A stretch of DNA of 8,699 nt, from contig CAAGKL010000182.1 of NCBI GenBank assembly GCA_900770405.1, positions 1 to 8,699 of the forward strand, in the 5' to 3' direction. Below are positions 1 to 5,433 of this stretch, in pieces. A program made the position numbers and the translations under genes. Below the pieces are notes generated by a model, which worked only from the letters and a program-made list of their open reading frames with translations, was not told where the DNA came from and ran no database searches. The DNA is from Clostridia bacterium. GTDB taxonomy: Bacteria > Bacillota > Clostridia > UBA1381. Numbering within the stretch: position 1 is the stretch's first letter; each line of letters opens with the position of its first letter.

Positions 1-34
1 CGGTGCGGCAAAATGAAATCATTTTGCCGCACCG
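1..34. terminator. GC-rich hairpin downstream of the toxin-antitoxin genes
   Basis: Positions 1-14 and 21-34 are perfect inverted repeats (CGGTGCGGCAAAAT and its complement) around GAAATC, which can add two more pairs. The hairpin lies about 20 nt past the toxin stop codon on the minus strand, the right place for an operon terminator. The expected T-run after the hairpin would fall outside the window, so termination is inferred from position and stem strength only. Confidence 0.55.
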
Positions 35-53
35 CCTTTACACCCCCGCGTAC

Positions 54-320
54 TCAATCGTAGATTTCGCGGCGAAGCCCCACGCTTAAAACAAGAATTA
101 TAATTTTATTGTCGTCAATCTTGGCAAGCAGACGGTAATCCCCCACACGATAACGCCACTCGCCGCTGCGGTTTACGGTCAGACCCTTACCGTGCACGCG
201 CAGATTTTCGCAGCCCTCAAGGTTTTTCCTCACCCAGCCCAGAATCAGCGCCGCGGTATGCCTGTCCAATTTTTTCAAATCCTTAAGCGCTCTTTGCGCA
301 AATTCCACTTTGTAGGTCAT
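54..320 (-). CDS. RelE/ParE-family toxin of a type II toxin-antitoxin pair
   Basis: This 88-residue protein is full length for a RelE/ParE-fold toxin; the better-studied RelE members are ribosome-dependent mRNA endonucleases acting in the cytoplasm. It shows the family order: an N-terminal strand (MTYKVEFAQRALKDLKKL), a helical hairpin, then the core with VHGKGL, WRYRVGDYRLLAKI and the terminal ILVLSVGLRREIYD. Relatives usually read GHRR in that last motif, so Leu replaces a common His beside the conserved arginines; this could weaken activity. The ATG overlaps the antitoxin TGA as ATGA (positions 317-320), so its translation is probably coupled to the antitoxin. A GGGAG about 12 nt upstream could also help. 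The antitoxin is interrupted by a stop, so toxin expression or activity may be reduced. Family call is firm; the cellular target is inferred. Confidence 0.9.
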   Translation of the reverse strand: MTYKVEFAQRALKDLKKLDRHTAALILGWVRKNLEGCENLRVHGKGLTVNRSGEWRYRVGDYRLLAKIDDNKIIILVLSVGLRREIYD

Positions 321-538
321 TTGAGCCCGAGCTCCCTCTCCGTCTCGTCAAGCGAGTAGGTGACCGGGTCGCTGTTATACTCCGCCATCGCCCGCGCGAA
401 AGCCTACGTGTCATATTCGTCCTCGATCCGCTCCATAACCGCGCGGCGGATAAGCTCCGACACCGAAATTTTGTTGAGCTCGGCGTATTTTTTTACAAGC
501 ATTGTGTCCTCATCGTTCAATCTCAGGGAAATTGTCAT
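317..538 (-). pseudogene. RelB/DinJ-like antitoxin split by an in-frame amber codon
   Basis: From the ATG at 538 the frame encodes 44 residues, MTISLRLNDEDTMLVKKYAE and onward, ending IEDEYDT. These have the look of a ribbon-helix-helix DNA-binding domain. A TAG follows at 406-404 (codon 45). The same frame then continues AFARAMAEYNSDPVTYSLDE and ends ERELGLK-TGA at 319-317, giving 73 codons plus stop, normal for RelB-like antitoxins. That second part resembles the C-terminal segment that wraps and neutralises the toxin. No indel is needed to read the whole gene; one substitution explains it. An ATG about six codons past the TAG might allow reinitiation. AAGGGG stands about 8 nt before the start. 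It may be a recent pseudogene, a gene expressed by suppression, a split antitoxin, or a sequencing error. Confidence 0.8.
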
Positions 539-551
539 AGAAATCACCCCT

Positions 552-581
552 TCTGTATTACACGTGTGCCTGTTTTGTCAA
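552..581 (-). promoter_or_regulatory. Toxin-antitoxin promoter with palindromic operator candidate
   Basis: On the minus strand TTGACA (581-576) is a perfect -35 box. The -10 is poor; candidates are ATACAG (558-553, 17-bp spacing) or TAATAC (560-555, 15-bp spacing). The perfect palindrome ACACGTGT at 560-567 lies between the boxes. Antitoxins of the RelB type autorepress through short palindromes at this position, so it is a likely operator. The ribosome site and the ATG at 538 follow directly. Confidence 0.6.
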
Positions 582-599
582 TAGTTTTTGTAAAAATCG

Positions 600-660
600 G
601 CTTAAACATTTGCCGCGGCGGCAAATTATGTCGATTTTAGGGTGACAATTTGCGGCGATT
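600..660. repeat. Intergenic palindrome and imperfect inverted repeat
   Basis: Positions 608-626 form a 19-nt palindrome (ATTTGCCGC, one central G, GCGGCAAAT). Overlapping it, GCAAATT near 621-627 pairs with AATTTGC near 649-655, followed by GGCGA and a T-run. The second hairpin could be a weak plus-strand terminator, but no plus-strand gene precedes it in the window. It lies between divergent promoters and may be a protein-binding site; its role is unknown. Confidence 0.4.
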
Positions 661-674
661 TTTTTAAATTCCTG

Positions 675-706
675 TGGACAAAGTTCGAGTTTTATGGTAT
701 TATAAT
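675..706 (+). promoter_or_regulatory. Sigma-A-type promoter in front of the structured RNA
   Basis: TGGACA at 675-680 is followed after 17 bp by TATTAT (698-703), overlapping TATAAT at 701-706. Either -10 places the start of transcription near 710-714. That is exactly where the left arm of the long imperfect hairpin begins (711). The agreement between predicted start and structure edge is the main support for a dedicated RNA promoter. Confidence 0.7.
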
Positions 707-710
707 GTCA

Positions 711-973
711 TACCACACTAATCTTTAGTTTAACGCAAGTTAAATTAAATTACAGTATCACAAAAAAACCTACAGTAAAAAATGTATACGAAAAAAACAA
801 TAACTATCAATTTAATAATGCTACCCCGGCTCATACGAAAAAAACGTATGCTCCGTCTTTTTTAATATTCGAGGTGGCGTTGGATAGTTATTGGTGAAAT
901 ACTCATTTGTTTGGGTTTTTGTGCCATACTGCTTAACGATTTGCGTGGATATTTAACTAAAGGTTGTGTGGTA
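711..973 (+). ncRNA. Predicted rod-shaped structured RNA, about 263 nt
   Basis: The segment folds on itself nearly end to end. Nested, collinear arms are: 711-718 with 966-973 (TACCACAC/GTGTGGTA); 723-733 with 953-962; CGCAA 734-738 with 941-945; GTTAA 739-743 with 933-937; CAGTAT 753-758 with 926-931; CAC plus an A-run and CC (759-770) with 913-923; CAATAACTATC 798-808 with 883-893; GCTACC 820-825 with GGTGGC 873-878, including a G-U pair; CGG 827-829 with 853-855; and CATACG 832-837 with 845-850 around an A7 loop. There is no convincing reading frame. A promoter starts at its edge and a terminator follows at 998-1025. The long rod with small internal loops recalls 6S RNA, which imitates an open promoter and binds RNA polymerase. 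It is longer than most Firmicutes 6S RNAs and I see no decisive 6S sequence signature. Alternatives are a leader controlling the next small gene, or a palindromic mobile element. Confidence 0.6.
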
Positions 974-997
974 GCAATAGGAGCAGGGCGTTTTTTG

Positions 998-1025
998 GCG
1001 CACGGCTCAGGCAGTGCGCTTTTTT
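998..1025 (+). terminator. Intrinsic terminator after the structured RNA
   Basis: GCGCAC (998-1003) pairs with GTGCGC (1014-1019) across a 10-nt loop and is followed directly by six T (1020-1025). It ends the RNA that starts near 711. It lies only 25 nt before the start codon of the small gene at 1051, so it could act as an attenuator for that gene. Confidence 0.75.
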
Positions 1026-1050
1026 GATTCACAAAAGGAGATATGTTTTA

Positions 1051-1221
1051 ATGAAAAATGATAAAAATGAGAAAAATACAAAAGATCTTGTGCTTGTACC
1101 CGGCAATTCCGGTGACGATTGCCCGTCAAACGGCATCCACTACGACAAGGAGGGGAATCTGATTGACTTTTTCTGCGACAACTGCCCGTTCTGGGAGCAG
1201 TGCGAGAGAACCGAAGGTTAA
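1051..1221 (+). CDS. Small cysteine-containing protein, 56 aa, unknown function
   Basis: The ATG at 1051 has AAAGGAG about 10 nt upstream, which decides the start over an in-frame upstream extension lacking a ribosome site. The product is a soluble protein. It has a lysine- and asparagine-rich, probably disordered N terminus (MKNDKNEKNTKD) and four cysteines: C24, C42, C45 and C51. The last three form CDNCPFWEQC (CX2CX5C), which with C24 could bind a metal or an iron-sulfur cluster; this is inferred from spacing alone. I recognise no family. It follows the structured RNA and its terminator, so it may be read only when that terminator is bypassed. A strong terminator closes it at 1246-1278. 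Coding status rests on the ribosome site, flanking terminators and the ordered cysteine motif. Confidence 0.65.
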   Translation: MKNDKNEKNTKDLVLVPGNSGDDCPSNGIHYDKEGNLIDFFCDNCPFWEQCERTEG

Positions 1222-1245
1222 AAAAAATCGGGCTGCTTTAACAGC

Positions 1246-1278
1246 AAAAGCGTGTGCAAAATTTGCACACGCTTTTTT
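1246..1278 (+). terminator. Intrinsic terminator of the small cysteine protein gene
   Basis: A 15-bp perfect stem (1246-1260 with 1262-1276, AAAAGCGTGTGCAAA and its complement) runs into a T-run ending at 1278. It begins 25 nt past the stop at 1221. The A-run on the other side would let it also work on the minus strand. Confidence 0.85.
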
Positions 1279-1287
1279 CAATGCAAC

Positions 1288-1346
1288 AAAAAACTCCGGA
1301 ACGCTAAAAGGGTACTTAATTGCCCTTTTGCATTCCGGACTTTTTT
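1288..1346. terminator. Long bidirectional terminator hairpin after the 3D-domain gene
   Basis: The outer arm TCCGGAA (about 1295-1301) pairs with TTCCGGA (1333-1339). The inner arm AAAAGGG pairs with CCCTTTT, leaving a loop of about 9 nt. A- and T-runs flank both sides, so it can terminate in either direction. It overlaps the stop codon of the minus-strand gene ending at 1345 and serves as that gene's terminator. Confidence 0.8.
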
Positions 1347-2397
1347 AACCTAAAATATAAACATTTGCGCTTCTTCTGCCAAATTGTATACACTCACTGA
1401 CCGTGTTGTAGCACAGGTCGATTTTATTTCCTTTAATTGCGCCGCCGGTATCGGCAGCGATGCAGTAGCCGTACGACCACGATGAACCGTCGGTCGACTC
1501 GATATACAGCCTTGTTCCGAGCGGGATGACCTTCGGGTCAACCGCAACAACTCCGAACTGCGCCTTCATACCGTTCGCCGTAATTCCCCTGCCGCTTCCG
1601 CCGGCGGGATACGGGTCATATGCCGTCGCCGTAACCGTGAGCTTCTTTTTATAAGTAAAGCCCTTGCTGTGGGTATTCACCCGCTTCTTCGTGCCGACCT
1701 TAACAATGCGGCTCTGCGGCTCTGCGATGACGTTCACAGCCACCGTCTCTCTCGCGAACTCCTCACCATTATGGTAAACCACCGACTCGACGAGCTCACT
1801 CTCGCCCTCGGCGCCCTCCTGCACGACGGTCTTTTCGTCCTCGTACATTTCCCCGTCGTAAACGACCTCCTCAGCAAACGCCACCGCGTGCGTGCTCCTC
1901 GCCTCTTCGCGGGTCACGCGGATAACCTCTACCGGCTCGTTTACGTCGATTTCCTCATTCAGCGCGGGAACGGTTATGTCCTCCGCACCCAGCACAACGC
2001 CCGCTTCCGCCAGGACGTCCGCCGTTTTCTTGTAGGTGGTGACAACATTTGCACTGCCGCCGTCACAAACAAGCGTAATCTGCCTGCCCTTGCGCACCGT
2101 GATCGAACCGCCGTCCGACAGGAGTGCGTCCGGTGCGGCGCTTACCCGATCGGTTGCCGCCGGCTCATAGCCCAGCTCCCCGAACAGTTCCGACACCGTA
2201 CCTTGCCTTGTTGTCACCTCGCGCGTCGAATTCACTCCCGAAAAGGCGTCATACGTATTAATCGTAATCTCTTTTCTGCGCGAATCGTACATCGCGCCGG
2301 TCAGAACCGATGTTAGCATCATTATGACCAGCACCACGGGCAACGTTCTTTTTTGAGTGTTAATTTGACAGGTCACGTATGTTTTCAAAGAGAACAT
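1345..2397 (-). CDS. YabE-like DUF348/G5/3D-domain cell-wall protein
   Basis: The 350-residue protein has one N-terminal membrane segment (about 19-36) and no obvious cleavage site, so it is probably anchored facing the wall. Two DUF348-like ubiquitin-fold repeats follow (about 44-100 and 105-150), then a G5 domain (about 157-237) and a C-terminal 3D domain (about 253-350). The 3D domain shows TATAYDP, ITANG, AVDPKVIPLGTRLYIE and AADTGGAIKGNKIDL, with the three aspartates at 287, 316 and 327. The domain resembles the catalytic core of MltA lytic transglycosylases. YabE/Rpf-type proteins of this layout are linked to peptidoglycan cleavage and remodelling. I start at the ATG at 2397 because GGAGG sits 8 nt before it; the ATG five codons upstream overlaps that site. 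It is a single-gene unit with a consensus promoter and its own terminator. Confidence 0.9.
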   Translation of the reverse strand: MFSLKTYVTCQINTQKRTLPVVLVIMMLTSVLTGAMYDSRRKEITINTYDAFSGVNSTREVTTRQGTVSELFGELGYEPAATDRVSAAPDALLSDGGSITVRKGRQITLVCDGGSANVVTTYKKTADVLAEAGVVLGAEDITVPALNEEIDVNEPVEVIRVTREEARSTHAVAFAEEVVYDGEMYEDEKTVVQEGAEGESELVESVVYHNGEEFARETVAVNVIAEPQSRIVKVGTKKRVNTHSKGFTYKKKLTVTATAYDPYPAGGSGRGITANGMKAQFGVVAVDPKVIPLGTRLYIESTDGSSWSYGYCIAADTGGAIKGNKIDLCYNTVSECIQFGRRSANVYILG

Positions 2398-2427
2398 ACT
2401 TTCAACCTCCATTCCTATACAAGCGCT

Positions 2428-2456
2428 ATTATACTACAAGCTTATGCATTTGTCAA
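2428..2456 (-). promoter_or_regulatory. Consensus sigma-A promoter of the 3D-domain gene
   Basis: On the minus strand TTGACA (2456-2451), a 17-bp spacer and TATAAT (2433-2428) match the sigma-A consensus in every position. Transcription should start near 2421, giving a leader of about 25 nt that holds only the ribosome site. This implies strong, probably constitutive vegetative expression. The remaining AT-rich DNA up to 2630 shows no gene that I can support. Confidence 0.88.
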
Positions 2457-2684
2457 TGATTTTATTACAAAGTTGTTACGATTTTTGTTATTTTTCATTA
2501 TTTTGCAATAAATCTTTCTATGAATTTTGGTGAACATTTCCTTATTTTCCCATATTTTTTTGAAAAATATTTCAAAAATCCGCCCTCCTGCCCACAAAAA
2601 AATGTATAAAATCGGATAAAAAAGGTAATAATTATGGTATTGACAGTTGTGACAAAATTATTACAAATTGGAGGACATAAAATT

Positions 2685-2954
2685 ATGAAGGACACCCGCA
2701 GGCAGGCTGTAATTCTGCGCGAATGTAAATCGCCATACATCGCACAGGCGATATTTATTCTGCGCGACGGAATATCGGGCGACGAGGGCGGCGTGCTTGC
2801 CGACGCCGAGCGCATCGTTGCGTCGTATATGGGCGCGCCGTCCGCCGGAATTTCCGCCCGATGCAAAAAAAGAGGCTTTTCGCCGACATTGGCGGCGGGG
2901 ATGCTTTTTTTCGGCGCGGCGATGACGCTGCTTGCGGTGAAATTCTTTTTTTAA
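2685..2954 (+). CDS. Small tail-anchored membrane protein, 89 aa, unknown function
   Basis: The ATG at 2685 is chosen because GGAGG lies about 10 nt before it (2670-2674); an in-frame extension to 2634 has no ribosome site. The product has a charged soluble part (MKDTRRQAVILRECKSPYIA, then QAIFILRDGI and ADAERIVASYM) and one hydrophobic C-terminal segment (about 67-88, ending AVKFFF). That suggests a cytoplasmic domain held at the membrane by its tail. The segment with IFILRD and AERIVASYM looks like a short strand-helix module seen in small clostridial proteins of unknown role. I recognise no named family. TTGACA at 2640-2645 could be a -35 box, but no good -10 follows. The gene converges on the metallophosphoesterase and shares its terminator. 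Confidence 0.7.
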   Translation: MKDTRRQAVILRECKSPYIAQAIFILRDGISGDEGGVLADAERIVASYMGAPSAGISARCKKRGFSPTLAAGMLFFGAAMTLLAVKFFF

Positions 2955-2955
2955 A

Positions 2956-2994
2956 CACACAAAAAAACGCACCGCCGGTGCGTTTTTTTGTGTG
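2956..2994. terminator. Symmetrical bidirectional terminator between convergent genes
   Basis: A 19-bp perfect inverted repeat (2956-2974 with 2976-2994) is centred on one base at 2975. It has a GC core (CGCACCG) flanked by A7 on one side and T7 on the other, so each strand carries a hairpin followed by a U-run. It ends the plus-strand gene (stop at 2954) and the minus-strand gene (stop at 3010). Confidence 0.9.
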
Positions 2995-3009
2995 CCTGCC
3001 GCGCCGATG

Positions 3010-3474
3010 CTACATATCGAGCACCGCGCAGCCGACCTTGCCGTCCTCGATTTCAATGACGGCATATGTACCGCCGTAGCGCGAGGAGCCGGGATTCAAA
3101 AGCGTAATATCGCCGAGATTGTGGCAAAGCGGCTTGTGCGTATGTCCGAAAACGCACACCTGCGCACAGACCTGCCTGCCGCGGCGCAGCAGCGTCGCAT
3201 AGTCCGGCTCATATTTCACGCGGTAACCGTGCCCGTGCGTCAGGAAAATCCGCACGCCATCTGCCTCGACGATGCTCTCGGTATCGGCGCGCGACATCTC
3301 GCAGTTCCCGCTCACGTACCTGACCGGAATATCCGGGTAAACCGACGCGATATCCTCGGCGTCCGCCGAAACATCGCCCGCGTGCAGTATCATATCCACC
3401 GCGCCGATGCGCGCTATCTGCGAAAGGCAGTTGCCGATTACGCCGTGCGAGTCGGAAAATACCAGTATACGCAC
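3010..3474 (-). CDS. YfcE-family metallophosphoesterase
   Basis: This 154-residue protein has every metal-binding motif of the calcineurin-like YfcE/MJ0936 phosphodiesterase group, in order: DSH (D8, H10), GD (D34), GNCE (N57), THGH (H80) and GHTH (H111, H113). These place a two-metal centre, usually manganese, that hydrolyses phosphodiesters; the natural substrate is unknown in most members. Length is normal and the protein is soluble and cytoplasmic. The start is a GTG at 3474 with AGAGGGG 7 nt upstream and no closer ATG. A -10 box TATAAT on the minus strand (3514-3509) lies about 35 nt before the start, without a clear -35. The gene is divergent from spoIIE and ends in TAG before the symmetrical terminator. 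Confidence 0.93.
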   Translation of the reverse strand: MRILVFSDSHGVIGNCLSQIARIGAVDMILHAGDVSADAEDIASVYPDIPVRYVSGNCEMSRADTESIVEADGVRIFLTHGHGYRVKYEPDYATLLRRGRQVCAQVCVFGHTHKPLCHNLGDITLLNPGSSRYGGTYAVIEIEDGKVGCAVLDM

Positions 3475-3508
3475 AAAAACACCCCTCTTTGCTAAAAACT
3501 TAATATCA

Positions 3509-3661
3509 ATTATACCCCATTTCCGACAAAAAAACCACTGTTTTCCCGTCGAAATTTTAAATTTGGTAAAAAATCACAAAAGAAATTGTAAAACCGCGTC
3601 ATACTGTTGCATAAATCGACAGCGGACTACGACACAAATCGCACGCCGATGATGCTATAAT
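3509..3661. promoter_or_regulatory. Divergent promoter region with Spo0A-box-like sites
   Basis: TATAAT at 3656-3661 (plus) lies about 20 nt before the spoIIE ribosome site, with no acceptable -35 at the normal distance. TATAAT at 3514-3509 (minus) serves the metallophosphoesterase. Three sequences are one base from the Spo0A box TGTCGAA: TGTCGGA (3522-3528, minus), CGTCGAA (3547-3553, plus) and TGTCGAT (3615-3621, minus). The last lies about 50 bp before the expected spoIIE start. In Bacillus subtilis spoIIE is transcribed by sigma-A RNA polymerase with phosphorylated Spo0A; a -10 without a -35 fits that scheme. The sites are short, so chance matches are possible. Confidence 0.5.
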
Positions 3662-3697
3662 ACCAATATTCAGCAGTATACAAAGGAGGACAGTCAT

Positions 3698-5404
3698 ATG
3701 AAAATGACGGCAACTGCGGGCAGACGGGCGCGGATTATGACCGCCAGACCCGCCGGGCGCGCGTTCGGCGCAATTCTGCCCATTATTTTTGCCGCAAACG
3801 CGGAGGTGGCGGGTATGAAGCCCTTCGGCTTGAGCCTTTTCGGCGCGCTGATGCCGTCACCGGTGGGCTTTGCGGCGCTGGCGGCGGGGTCGATGGCGGG
3901 CGGGCTCGATGGGCTTCGGTACATATTATGCGCGGCGGCATTTCTCGCGCTCGGGTTTTTCTTCAATCTCGACCGCATCACAGCAGCGGCGGCGCTCGGC
4001 GCAATTACCGCGGCGGGGGGGGTTTTCTCGATGCTCTGGCACACGCCCGGGATTTTAGCCGCGGCGGCAAGCCTTTGCGAGGGCGTGACGGCGGGGCTGC
4101 TGTTCTACTTTTTCGGCACGCTCCGCTCCGAGCCGCTCCTGCCGACCGAGCACGAATCAGCAGAAAAGCTCGCGGCGCGGCTCGTTATGGCGGGCGCGTG
4201 CGCGGCGGGGCTGGGCGGATTTGTCGTCCCGCCCGGGATTCATCTTAACATACTGTTCGGTATGCTCATTCTTATGTTCATATGCTCGTCGGTCGAGCTG
4301 TGCCGCAGCGTCACCGCAGGGCTGGTGCTCGGCATTATGTCGGCAATGCCCAACGGCTCGCCGCTCACGATTATGGCGGTCTTTGCCGCCGGGGCGCTTT
4401 TCTCCTCCCTGATGCGCCCCCTCGGCAAGTGGGGCAGCGTACTCGGAATGATGTGCAGCACGGCGGTGTGCGTTTTGTGCGGCGAGAGCTTTTTCGAAGC
4501 GTACGAGTATATGCGGGCAACGGCGGCGGCAATAGTGATTTTCGCGATATTGCCCGAGTTTGTGTGCAGCCGCATTACCGACAGTCTGCACGCTGCCGCC
4601 GCGCAGCCCGTTGCCCGCGAGGAGCGCAGGCGTCTGAGCCGGCGGCTTGAGCGTGTGACCCGCCGCCACGGCGAAATTTACGCCGGGCTCAAGCAATTGT
4701 CGGACGAGCTTGAGCGCGAGGACGAGGAGGATACGGCAGAAATAATCTACCGCGTCAGCACAAGCGTAGCGGCACGCGCGGCAGGCGATGCCGATGTGTC
4801 GGGGGACTGCTTCCTTGAATTTGACTCGGATAACGGGCGGCATTACGCGATTTTGTGCGACGGAATGGGCTCGGGCAGACACGCCTACCGCGAAAGCAAA
4901 ATGACCGCCGAACTGCTGCGCGAATTTCTGCGCACGGGCTTTCTGAAGGACAAGGCGCTGTCCATGCTCAACAGCGCGCTCGCAATCAAAGGCGACGACG
5001 AGAGCTTTTCAACGGTGGATCTGCTCGAAATTGACCTGCGCACCGCCGAGGCGGAATTTTTGAAAATCGGCAGCGCGCAGAGCTTTATCCGCCACCGCGA
5101 CGAGCTGGAAATTCTGTCCGCCGCCGGGCTGCCGGTGGGGATTTTGGACGAGGTGCGCCCCGCCACAATCAGCCGCAGGCTGTTTGCCGGAGATATAGTC
5201 GTGATGGTCTCCGACGGCGTCGGCGAGGCGGGCTACGGCGTGCTCAAGGGCGAGTGGATCAAGAGAATGATTAAAAATGCCGACAGCGATATTCGCACGC
5301 TGGCGCAGGATATTCTCGACGAGGCGATGCGGCGCAGCTTCCCTGAAAAGGACGACGATATGACCGTCGCGGTGCTCCGCGTTGAGAGAGCGAAGAAATG
5401 CTAA
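3698..5404 (+). CDS. spoIIE: Stage II sporulation protein E, compact form
   Basis: SpoIIE is a membrane PP2C-type serine phosphatase. At the asymmetric septum it dephosphorylates SpoIIAA, freeing sigma-F in the forespore. Here residues about 20-293 hold a multi-pass membrane region of roughly 8-10 segments. Residues about 300-362 form a charged, probably coiled-coil linker rich in Arg and Glu, and residues about 363-568 form the phosphatase. Metal-site motifs are present: VSGD (D370), CDGMGSG (D388), VSDGV (D506) and DDDMTVAVL (D552-D554), plus GLPVGI at 477-482. At 568 residues it is far shorter than the 827 of B. subtilis SpoIIE. The gap corresponds to the central cytoplasmic region that mediates FtsZ interaction and self-assembly. 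AAAGGAGG 7 nt before the ATG fixes the start. It is a single gene ending in TAA at a bidirectional terminator. Confidence 0.92.
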   Translation: MKMTATAGRRARIMTARPAGRAFGAILPIIFAANAEVAGMKPFGLSLFGALMPSPVGFAALAAGSMAGGLDGLRYILCAAAFLALGFFFNLDRITAAAALGAITAAGGVFSMLWHTPGILAAAASLCEGVTAGLLFYFFGTLRSEPLLPTEHESAEKLAARLVMAGACAAGLGGFVVPPGIHLNILFGMLILMFICSSVELCRSVTAGLVLGIMSAMPNGSPLTIMAVFAAGALFSSLMRPLGKWGSVLGMMCSTAVCVLCGESFFEAYEYMRATAAAIVIFAILPEFVCSRITDSLHAAAAQPVAREERRRLSRRLERVTRRHGEIYAGLKQLSDELEREDEEDTAEIIYRVSTSVAARAAGDADVSGDCFLEFDSDNGRHYAILCDGMGSGRHAYRESKMTAELLREFLRTGFLKDKALSMLNSALAIKGDDESFSTVDLLEIDLRTAEAEFLKIGSAQSFIRHRDELEILSAAGLPVGILDEVRPATISRRLFAGDIVVMVSDGVGEAGYGVLKGEWIKRMIKNADSDIRTLAQDILDEAMRRSFPEKDDDMTVAVLRVERAKKC

Positions 5405-5433
5405 AAAAAAATACGCCCTCGGGCGTATTTTTT
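5402..5433. terminator. Bidirectional terminator between spoIIE and the decayed glycan genes
   Basis: AAAATACGCCC pairs with GGGCGTATTTT around a short TCG-type loop, with an A-run on one side and a T-run on the other. It overlaps the spoIIE stop and touches the end of the minus-strand pseudogene at 5433, so it can end transcription from both. Confidence 0.88.

Noticed and set aside
711..973. Miniature inverted-repeat transposon in place of an RNA
   Set aside because: The flanks (ATGTCA and GCAATA) show no target duplication, pairing is imperfect with G-U and bulges, and a promoter abuts the edge. It is kept only as an alternative.
1669..2316. 215-codon plus-strand reading frame opposite the 3D-domain gene
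   Set aside because: It is an antisense shadow with no ribosome site; the minus strand is a clear intact family member.
4157..4882. 241-codon minus-strand reading frame opposite spoIIE
   Set aside because: It is a shadow of GC-rich coding DNA, has no ribosome site or family features, and is Arg/Ala/His-rich.
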